A stretch of DNA of 8,994 nucleotides from an uncultured Selenomonadales bacterium (lineage in GTDB: Bacteria > Bacillota_C > Negativicutes > Selenomonadales > Selenomonadaceae). This document shows, in pieces, positions 1 through 8,994 of the stretch. Location of the stretch: the NCBI GenBank assembly GCA_946407175.1, contig CAMJNB010000031.1, positions 1 through 8,994 of the forward strand. Direction: 5' to 3'. Every line of letters begins with the position of its first letter. Position 1 is the first letter of the stretch. The translations under genes and the position numbers were made by a program. The notes under the pieces are model-generated. The model made no database searches and was not told where the DNA came from. It worked only from the letters and a program-made list of their open reading frames with translations.

Positions 1-4
1 AAAT

Positions 5-46
5 TAGTGAATAGGGGTTAGGGGCTAGGAGCTCTAAGCTACAAGG
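5..46 (+). repeat. Degenerate heptamer repeat leader upstream of the first gene
   Basis: From base 5 the leader divides into six consecutive 7-base units: TAGTGAA, TAGGGGT, TAGGGGC, TAGGAGC, TCTAAGC and TACAAGG. The first four share TAG at the start, and similarity decays toward the gene. The last unit contains AAGG (43-46), which sits 8 bases before the ATG at 55 and is the only Shine-Dalgarno-like sequence for that gene. The array is cut by the left edge of the window, so its full length and any promoter cannot be seen. The 7-base periodicity is visible directly; its function is unknown. It could be a decayed short tandem repeat of a dispersed intergenic family. Confidence 0.5.
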
Positions 47-54
47 CTAAAATT

Positions 55-639
55 ATGACTGAACTTGAACTTAAAAACGCGGGCAAAATTTATGACCCGA
101 TGGACGCCGAAATTATGGCGTTGCAAAAAAATTGCTTGAAGGCTATGGACGCTTTCAATGCTACCGATTCGACGCAGGGTGAATTGCGGCAAAAACTTTT
201 GAAAGAAATGCTCGGCGCGGTAGGCGAAAACTGCTACATTGAGCCGCCGTTTCACGCTAACTGGGGCGGTAAAAATATTTTCTTCGGCAATAACGTCTAC
301 GCGAATTTTAATTTGACGGCGGTTGATGACGTTGAAATTATCGTAGGCGACAATGTACTTTTCGCGCCGAACGTCACATTGACTACGGCTAATCACCCCA
401 TTGCGCCGAAACTGCGCGCTAAAGGTTATCAGTACTGCAAGAAAATTGTAATTAAAAATAACGTATGGATTTGCAGCGGCGCGATTATTTTGGCAGGTGT
501 CACGATTGGTGAAAACAGCGTTATTGCGGCGGGCAGTGTCGTGACTAAAGATATTCCCGCCAATGTCGTGGCTATGGGCAGTCCGTGCAAAGTTTACAGA
601 GAAATTTCGGAAGATGAATTGAAATTGGAAAGGCGGTAA
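55..639 (+). CDS. Sugar O-acetyltransferase, LacA/Maa family (galactoside/maltose acetyltransferase type)
   Basis: A 194-residue acetyl-CoA-dependent sugar O-acetyltransferase, expected to transfer acetyl to a hydroxyl of a galactoside or glucoside in the cytoplasm. An N-terminal Maa-type cap (about residues 1-55, with the family start xAGKIYDP) is followed by hexapeptide repeats of a left-handed beta-helix (about 75-180), with clear repeats at IVGDNVLFAPNVTL, IKNNVWICSGAIILAGVTIGENSVIAAGSVVTKDIP in sense. The motif ANFNLTAVDD (83-92) and TANHPI with His114, the equivalent of catalytic His115 of E. coli LacA, are nearer to LacA than to Maa. Length is normal for the family. The ATG at 55 matches the family N-terminus, although its Shine-Dalgarno (AAGG, 43-46) is weak. 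galE starts 4 bases after its stop. Placement with galE, galT and lacZ supports a galactoside substrate, but acetylation of glucose or maltose cannot be excluded. Confidence 0.93.
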   Translation: MTELELKNAGKIYDPMDAEIMALQKNCLKAMDAFNATDSTQGELRQKLLKEMLGAVGENCYIEPPFHANWGGKNIFFGNNVYANFNLTAVDDVEIIVGDNVLFAPNVTLTTANHPIAPKLRAKGYQYCKKIVIKNNVWICSGAIILAGVTIGENSVIAAGSVVTKDIPANVVAMGSPCKVYREISEDELKLERR

Positions 640-643
640 GAGT

Positions 644-1633
644 ATGGCAATTTTAGTATGTGGCGGCGCCGGTTATATCGGTTCGCACGCGGTTTATCAG
701 CTTGTAAAAGCAGGTGAAGAAGTTGTAATTGTCGATAACCTTCAGACGGGGCATCGCAAGGCGATTAATCCTGCGGCAAAATTTTATGAAGGCGATATCC
801 GAAACGCCGAAGTTCTCGACAAAATTTTTACCGAAAACAAAATTGAAGCGGTAATTCACTTTGCGGCAAATTCTCTTGTAGGTGAAAGCGTCGAAAAGCC
901 GCTCAAATATTTTAACAATAACGTCTACGGCATGCAGGTTTTGTTGGAAGGCATGGTAAAGCACGGCGTTGACAAAATTGTTTTCAGCTCCACTGCGGCG
1001 ACGTACGGCGAACCGGAGAAAGTTCCGATTGAAGAGGATGACCGCACTTTCCCCACGAATCCTTACGGCGAATCCAAGCTGATTATGGAAAGAATGATGA
1101 AATGGGTCAGCCGCGCCAACGGTGTACGCTTTGTCAGCTTGAGATATTTCAACGCGGCAGGTGCTGTAGAGGACGGTTCAATAGGTGAGGATCATAAATG
1201 TGAAACGCATTTAATTCCGCTGATTCTGCAGGTACCTTTAGGCAAGCGCGACCACATTACCGTTTTCGGTGACGACTATCCTACGCCGGACGGAACTTGT
1301 CTGCGCGATTACATTCACGTCATTGACCTTGCCGACGCACATATTTTGGCGTTGAACTACCTGCGCGAAGGCGGCGAATCCAATATCTTCAATCTCGGCA
1401 ACGGGCAAGGTTTCTCTGTGAAAGAAATGATTGTTGCCGCCGAAAAAGTCACTGGGCAGAAAATTAAAACTGAAATTGGTTCACGCCGTGCAGGCGACCC
1501 CGCTCAACTCATTGCGTCAAGTGACAAGGCTAAAAAGATTTTGAAGTGGACGCCGAAATTTGGTGACGTTGAAAAGGTTATCGAAACGGCATGGACGTGG
1601 CATAAAAAACACCCCAACGGCTACGAAGACTAG
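644..1633 (+). CDS. galE: UDP-glucose 4-epimerase GalE
   Basis: A 329-residue, NAD-dependent short-chain dehydrogenase/reductase-type epimerase interconverting UDP-galactose and UDP-glucose, the last Leloir step. The N-terminal Rossmann fold shows GGAGYIG (residues 7-13) and Asp31 at the end of strand 2. The active site has Thr117 in FSSTAATYG and the pair Tyr141/Lys145 in YGESK. NNNV (91-94), the NAAG signature (170-173) and the C-terminal substrate-binding region with RRAGDPAQL (281-289) are all typical of Bacillus-like GalE. Residue 289, which aligns with E. coli Tyr299 that gates N-acetylhexosamine substrates, is Leu. The start is set by AAAGGCGG (629-636), 7 bases before ATG 644, overlapping the end of the acetyltransferase gene. 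galT follows after 12 bases. The identity is secure; acceptance of UDP-GlcNAc/GalNAc is undetermined. Confidence 0.97.
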   Translation: MAILVCGGAGYIGSHAVYQLVKAGEEVVIVDNLQTGHRKAINPAAKFYEGDIRNAEVLDKIFTENKIEAVIHFAANSLVGESVEKPLKYFNNNVYGMQVLLEGMVKHGVDKIVFSSTAATYGEPEKVPIEEDDRTFPTNPYGESKLIMERMMKWVSRANGVRFVSLRYFNAAGAVEDGSIGEDHKCETHLIPLILQVPLGKRDHITVFGDDYPTPDGTCLRDYIHVIDLADAHILALNYLREGGESNIFNLGNGQGFSVKEMIVAAEKVTGQKIKTEIGSRRAGDPAQLIASSDKAKKILKWTPKFGDVEKVIETAWTWHKKHPNGYED

Positions 1634-1637
1634 GAGG
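1632..1637 (+). promoter_or_regulatory. galT ribosome binding site overlapping the galE stop codon
   Basis: A perfect AGGAGG begins inside the TAG stop of galE (1631-1633) and lies 8 bases before the galT ATG at 1646. The overlap implies coordinated translation of galE and galT from one mRNA and fixes the galT start. Confidence 0.85.
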
Positions 1638-1645
1638 CGCGGGCT

Positions 1646-3121
1646 ATGATTAACACGGAAATTAATCGTCTGATTAACTTCGCCTTGCAACAGAATTTAA
1701 TGCAGGAGACCGACTGCTTTTACGCGGCTAATCGGCTTATCGACCTTCTTCACGTTGCCGAATTTGTACCGGAAAAAGTTGACGAGACGTTGGAAACTGC
1801 GACGCCGATTTTGGAAAATATGTTGGACTACGCCGTTGCCGAAAAGCTGATTGACGACACGGTTAATGAACGCGACTTATTCGACACGCGCATTATGGAT
1901 TGCGTGATGCCGCGTCCGAGTGAAGTTATTCGCAAATTCCGCGCAGATTACGCCGAATCGCCGCAACTTGCCACAGATAATTATTACAAGCTTAGTATCG
2001 CGTCAAATTACATTCGCAAGACGCGCATTGATAAAAATATCGTGTGGAAGTCCAATACCGACTACGGCGCGTTGGATTTGACGATAAACCTTTCCAAGCC
2101 GGAGAAAGACCCGCGCGACATTGCGAAGGCTAAAACCGTTAAGGCGACCGGCTATCCCAAATGCTTACTGTGCCGCGAAAATGAAGGCTTTGCAGGTCAT
2201 GCCGGACACCCTGCGCGGGAGACGCATAGAATTATACCGCTTGAATTTCGCGGTCATCAATGGTTCCTGCAGTATTCGCCGTACACTTACTACAATGAAC
2301 ACTGCATAGTTTTGAACAGCGACCATGTGCCGATGAAAATTAATCGTGACACGTTTGAAAATATCTGCGACTTTATCACGGAATTTCCTCATTACTTTGT
2401 AGGTTCCAACGCCGACTTGCCGATTGTAGGCGGCTCCATTTTAAGCCACGACCATTATCAAGGCGGACATTACACTTTCCCTATGGAAATTGCCGACATT
2501 GAAAAGAGTTACACTTTTGCCGACTTCCCCGACGTTACTGCGGGACGTGTTAAATGGCCGATGTCTACTCTGCGTTTACGTTCTGAAAATCGCAAGCAGT
2601 TAATTGACTTGGCGGAAAAGATTTTGGCGGCGTGGAGAAAGTACAGTGACGAATCTGTTGGCATTTTGGCTGAAACCGATGCTCCGCACAATACCATTAC
2701 GCCGATTGGCAGAAGACGCGGTAAAGCCTACGAACTCGATTTGGTTTTACGCAACAACCGTACCAGCGCCGAACACCCGCTCGGCATTTACCACCCGCAT
2801 GAAGAAGTTTGGCATATTAAAAAAGAAAATATCGGCTTGATTGAAGTCATGGGGCTGGCGGTTTTACCTGCGCGGCTTAAAACGGAAATGGCGCAGGTTA
2901 AAGAAAATCTTGCGAAAGGCGCTGAAAGTATCGACGGCATTCACGCTGACTGGTACAAAAAAATTCGTGCCGCTTACAAAGACATTTCAGCTGATAACGT
3001 CGACAAAATTGTTGATGAAGAAATCGGAAAAGTTTTCAGCAAGGTTTTGGAGCATGCCGGCGTATTCAAGCGCGACGAAAAAGGTATGGCGGCGTTTGAT
3101 AAATTCATTGCAAGCATTTGA
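1646..3121 (+). CDS. galT: UDP-glucose--hexose-1-phosphate uridylyltransferase GalT, class II
   Basis: A 491-residue transferase exchanging UMP between UDP-glucose and galactose 1-phosphate, giving UDP-galactose and glucose 1-phosphate in the Leloir pathway. Length and sequence match the long class II GalT of Bacillota, not the roughly 350-residue class I enzyme of E. coli. Visible signatures are the N-terminal block with RPSEV (90-94) and ATDNYYKLS (109-117), SNYIRKTRIDKNIVWKS (120-136), a possible metal-site CLLC (173-176), HRIIPLEF (194-201), YYNEHCIVL (215-223) and the active-site region GGSILSHDHYQGG (262-274). His268 and His270 probably replace the HPH motif of class I. The gene follows galE by 12 bases behind a strong AGGAGG, and the NUDIX gene begins 6 bases after its TGA. 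It is intact and cytoplasmic. Confidence 0.97.
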   Translation: MINTEINRLINFALQQNLMQETDCFYAANRLIDLLHVAEFVPEKVDETLETATPILENMLDYAVAEKLIDDTVNERDLFDTRIMDCVMPRPSEVIRKFRADYAESPQLATDNYYKLSIASNYIRKTRIDKNIVWKSNTDYGALDLTINLSKPEKDPRDIAKAKTVKATGYPKCLLCRENEGFAGHAGHPARETHRIIPLEFRGHQWFLQYSPYTYYNEHCIVLNSDHVPMKINRDTFENICDFITEFPHYFVGSNADLPIVGGSILSHDHYQGGHYTFPMEIADIEKSYTFADFPDVTAGRVKWPMSTLRLRSENRKQLIDLAEKILAAWRKYSDESVGILAETDAPHNTITPIGRRRGKAYELDLVLRNNRTSAEHPLGIYHPHEEVWHIKKENIGLIEVMGLAVLPARLKTEMAQVKENLAKGAESIDGIHADWYKKIRAAYKDISADNVDKIVDEEIGKVFSKVLEHAGVFKRDEKGMAAFDKFIASI

Positions 3122-3127
3122 GTAATT

Positions 3128-3751
3128 ATGAAAGACACAGACAAAATTATTAATTGGGCGACGGAACTTCAAAGTATCGCGCAGGCGGGACTTTTTTACA
3201 CCGATAATAAATTCGACGTGGAGCGCTTTCAACGTGTCAGAGAAATTTCTGCCGAAATGTTAGCGCTGAAAACCGATTTACCGTTGGAGCAGGTCAAAAA
3301 TTTATTCTGCGGCGACGAAGGCTATCAGACGCCTAAGATTGATACACGCGGCGCAATTTTCAAAGACGACAAAGTTTTATTGGTGCGTGAAAGTGACGGA
3401 CGCTGGGTATTGCCCGGCGGTTGGTGCGAATATAATCTGTCACCGGCAGAAAACACCGTGAAGGAAGTTAAAGAAGAGGCGGGACTCGATGTAGTTTTCG
3501 ACAAACTTGTTGCGGTTCACGACAGAAATAAGCGAAATGCCGACACGTACGTTTTCGGCGTTGCAAAATTTTTCTTCATATGTCACGCGACCGGCGGCAA
3601 GTTCACGGCGAACATTGAAACTACCGAATCAAAATATTTTGCGGAAGACGAACTGCCGGCTGATATGGCTGATGAAAAATGTACCGCCGAGCAGGTTAAA
3701 CTTTGTTTCAAGGCGTACCGCGCAGATTTTTGGGAAACAGTTTTTGATTGA
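3128..3751 (+). CDS. NUDIX hydrolase with N-terminal NUDIX_N-type domain
   Basis: A 207-residue hydrolase expected to cleave a nucleoside diphosphate linked to another moiety (X). Residues 1-60 fit the short helical domain found before some ADP-ribose pyrophosphatase-like NUDIX enzymes (WATELQSIAQAGLFY, 10-24). The NUDIX domain spans about 70-200, with LPGGWCEY (95-102) and the NUDIX box at 98-120. The box keeps the metal-binding core EVKEEAGL (Glu113, Glu116, Glu117, Gly119) but has Leu104 where the consensus has Glu and Lys112 where it has Arg; I recall the same pattern in this subfamily, so it is probably not a defect. The ATG at 3128 matches the family N-terminus but has only a weak GAG nearby, so translation may be coupled to galT, whose stop is 6 bases upstream. 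The substrate is unknown. The gal setting makes a UDP-sugar or ADP-ribose-like compound a possibility only. Confidence 0.92.
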   Translation: MKDTDKIINWATELQSIAQAGLFYTDNKFDVERFQRVREISAEMLALKTDLPLEQVKNLFCGDEGYQTPKIDTRGAIFKDDKVLLVRESDGRWVLPGGWCEYNLSPAENTVKEVKEEAGLDVVFDKLVAVHDRNKRNADTYVFGVAKFFFICHATGGKFTANIETTESKYFAEDELPADMADEKCTAEQVKLCFKAYRADFWETVFD

Positions 3752-6925
<3,174 letters not shown>

Positions 6926-6928
6926 GCC

Positions 6929-8994
6929 TTGATTAGTTTTGAGAATCAGCGCTTTCACTTGCGCAATGAATTTTTCAGCTACGTAATTGAAATTTCGCGC
7001 GGCAAGTATTTGTTGCACCGTTACTGGGGGCGTCCGCTTAAGGAATTTCGTGACAGTGCGCCGTTGCAAAAAATAGATCGCGGGTTCAGTGGTCAGCTTT
7101 CAGATTTTGAAAATGAACGTACATTTTCGCTTGATGTGGTGCCGCAAGAATACCCCGTGCAAGGTCACACTGACTTCAGAATACCCGCCTACAGCGTCGA
7201 GCTTGAAAACGGTACAAACATTTCAGAGTTGAATTACGCCGCGTACAAAATTATTGAAGGCAAACCGGCGCTTAAGGGGCTGCCTGCAAGTTTCGGCGGC
7301 GGTCAAACATTGGAGATTGAACTGCGCGACGCCTGCGGCAATTTCACGGTGTATTTGAGCTACACGATTTTTGACGATTCGCCGGTACTGGCGCGGTCTG
7401 CAAAATTCGTGAACACCGGCGGCAAGAAAATTAAAATTCGCAACGCGGCAAGTGCGGCGATAGATTTCAGCGACAACGATTTTGATATCATCAACCTTTA
7501 CGGCGGACACGCGGCGGAACGTACAATTCAGCGGCATAAAGTTCAACGCGGCATTTTTGAAATTTCGTCAACGCGCGGCGCAAGTTCTCACCAACATTCA
7601 CCGTTTATCGCGCTGGCACGACCGACGGCTACCGAATTTACAGGCGACGTTTACGCGGCAAGTTTGATTTACAGCGGCAGTTTTGCGGCGAAGGTTGAAG
7701 CGGAGCAATTCGGCACGACACGGCTTGTAATAGGTTTAAATCCCGACGTTTTCAGTTGGACGCTTGAACCGAATGAAGAATTTCAGACGCCGGAAGTTGC
7801 GTTAAACTTTTCAGCGTGCGGCTTAAACGGTCTTTCGCAAGGCTACCATAAATTTTACAGTGAACATTTGATTCGCGGACAGTTCAAAGACAAAGTTCGT
7901 CCCATTCTTGTTAATAACTGGGAGGCGACGTATTTCGACTTTAACGAAGATAAAATCATTTCACTTGCCGAATGCGCGAAAGATTTGGGTTTGGAACTTT
8001 TGGTATTGGACGACGGTTGGTTCGGCAAACGCAATGACGATAATTCGTCTTTAGGTGACTGGTTTGTCAATACGGCGAAACTGCCGCACGGCTTGAAGGG
8101 TTTGGCTGATGAAGTTCATAAACGCGGCTTGAAATTCGGTATTTGGGTTGAACCGGAGATGACTAACGTTGACAGCGAACTTTACCGCGCTCATCCCGAT
8201 TGGATTTTGCACGTACCAGACTACAAGCCGAGTTACGGACGTCACCAACTTATTTTGGATTTGTCCCGCGCAGATGTCCGCGAATACGTTTTAAACGCGA
8301 TGCGAAATGTCTTTTCTTCCGCGCAGATTGACTACGTGAAATGGGATATGAATCGGCATATGACTGAATCTTTCAGCGCGCAACTTCCTGCCGAACGTCA
8401 GCTTGAAACGCAACACCGTTACATTCTGGGGCTGTATGAAATTATGGAAAAGCTTGTCACGGAATTTCCGCAGATTTTGTTTGAAAGTTGCAGTGGCGGC
8501 GGCGGACGTTTTGACGCGGGAATTTTGTACTACATGCCGCAGACTTGGACGAGTGATAACTCCGACGCGGTTTGCAGGTTGTCAATTCAAGCAGGTACAG
8601 GCTTGGCATTTCCAATCGTCACGCAAGGCGCACACGTCTCCGTTACGCCGAATCATCAAGTAGGACGTGTTACAACTTTTCAAATGCGAAATTTTGTGGC
8701 TTACGCAGGGACGTACGGCTTTGAACTTGACATTACAAAATTTACCGACGCCGAAAAAGCCGAAGTCAGAAATTACGTTGAACTGTACAAAGAAATTCGT
8801 CCGACAATTCAGCTCGGCAAGTTTACGCGCCTTTTGACCGGTGACAAGGACGGCAACGAATATGCGTGGCAGTTCACCGACGCCGATAGAGTTGTCGTGA
8901 TGTATTTTAAAGTTTTGTCGAAACCTGCCGAGCCGGTTAGAATTTTGAAACTTGCTGACCTCGACGCAGATAAACTTTACAAGCTTAAAAAATA
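6929..8994 (+). CDS. Alpha-galactosidase, GH36 (AgaA/MelA/RafA type), 3' end cut by the window
   Basis: A retaining alpha-galactosidase that removes terminal alpha-galactose from melibiose, raffinose and related oligosaccharides. The frame stays open for 688 codons to the window edge, ending in an incomplete TA. The N-terminal beta-sandwich domain spans about 20-280 (QEYPVQGHTDFRIPAY is typical) and the barrel about 300-640. Motifs are VNNWEATYFDF (from 328), LDDGWFG (360-366), WVEPEM (to Met411), KWDMNRH with nucleophile Asp473, ESCSGGGGRFD, and SDNSDA with acid/base Asp543. The 70-residue spacing equals that of Geobacillus AgaA/B (Asp478, Asp548). The family is about 730 residues, so some 40-50 C-terminal residues are probably missing. 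There is no in-frame Met before residue 411, so the start must be non-ATG; TTG 6929 fits the family N-terminus and has a good ribosome binding site. No signal peptide is seen. It is probably co-transcribed with lacZ. Confidence 0.95.
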   Translation, partial: MISFENQRFHLRNEFFSYVIEISRGKYLLHRYWGRPLKEFRDSAPLQKIDRGFSGQLSDFENERTFSLDVVPQEYPVQGHTDFRIPAYSVELENGTNISELNYAAYKIIEGKPALKGLPASFGGGQTLEIELRDACGNFTVYLSYTIFDDSPVLARSAKFVNTGGKKIKIRNAASAAIDFSDNDFDIINLYGGHAAERTIQRHKVQRGIFEISSTRGASSHQHSPFIALARPTATEFTGDVYAASLIYSGSFAAKVEAEQFGTTRLVIGLNPDVFSWTLEPNEEFQTPEVALNFSACGLNGLSQGYHKFYSEHLIRGQFKDKVRPILVNNWEATYFDFNEDKIISLAECAKDLGLELLVLDDGWFGKRNDDNSSLGDWFVNTAKLPHGLKGLADEVHKRGLKFGIWVEPEMTNVDSELYRAHPDWILHVPDYKPSYGRHQLILDLSRADVREYVLNAMRNVFSSAQIDYVKWDMNRHMTESFSAQLPAERQLETQHRYILGLYEIMEKLVTEFPQILFESCSGGGGRFDAGILYYMPQTWTSDNSDAVCRLSIQAGTGLAFPIVTQGAHVSVTPNHQVGRVTTFQMRNFVAYAGTYGFELDITKFTDAEKAEVRNYVELYKEIRPTIQLGKFTRLLTGDKDGNEYAWQFTDADRVVVMYFKVLSKPAEPVRILKLADLDADKLYKLKK

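Noticed and set aside
14..31. G-quadruplex or telomere-like element in the G-rich leader
   Set aside because: Only two runs of four G are present, and the next run is GG. Four runs of three or more are lacking, so the heptamer description fits better.
34..396. 120-codon minus-strand frame over the acetyltransferase 5' end
   Set aside because: Antisense to a clear LacA-like coding region and without recognisable motifs.
8403..8663. 86-codon plus-strand frame in a shifted frame
   Set aside because: It overlaps the GH36 catalytic region, where the conserved motifs are all in the other frame; no frameshift is needed to explain the gene.

Overview
The window is a single-direction (+ strand) galactose and galactoside utilisation cluster with almost no non-coding DNA. 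Six genes are read with confidence: a LacA/Maa-type sugar O-acetyltransferase (55-639), galE (644-1633), class II galT (1646-3121), a NUDIX hydrolase with an extra N-terminal domain (3128-3751), a LacZ-type GH2 beta-galactosidase (3824-6925) and a GH36 alpha-galactosidase (from 6929, running off the right edge). The alpha-galactosidase has no in-frame ATG for its first 410 codons and must start at a non-ATG codon, most likely TTG. No stretch longer than 72 bases lacks a gene.

Organism: class II (about 490-residue) GalT, a Bacillus-like GalE, a Geobacillus AgaA/B-like GH36 enzyme, strong AGGAGG-type ribosome binding sites and a stem-plus-U-tract terminator all point to Bacillota. Base composition looks moderate (by eye mid-40s % G+C, not counted) and codon style is even across the genes, so nothing suggests recent transfer. 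A Negativicutes-like host is possible, but that is only an impression and I cannot place it to genus.

Layout: bases 1-54 are a leader built of degenerate 7-base units (TAGGGGT-like) ending just before the first ATG. The first four genes are spaced 4, 12 and 6 bases apart and look like one transcription unit. It closes with a strong intrinsic-terminator-like hairpin (3758-3807) that ends only a few bases before the lacZ ribosome binding site. lacZ and the alpha-galactosidase follow, 3 bases apart and in the same reading frame.

How the genes fit together: LacZ and the GH36 enzyme, both apparently cytoplasmic, would release galactose from beta-galactosides (lactose-like) and alpha-galactosides (melibiose/raffinose-like). 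GalT and GalE form the last two Leloir steps. The acetyltransferase may acetylate galactosides that cannot be metabolised, and the NUDIX enzyme may act on a nucleoside-diphosphate-linked compound (inference). Galactokinase, mutarotase, a transporter and a regulator are absent from the window and are presumably outside it. I do not see a wholly new system. The points most worth following are the terminator placed against lacZ, the NUDIX gene embedded in a gal operon, and the heptamer leader.
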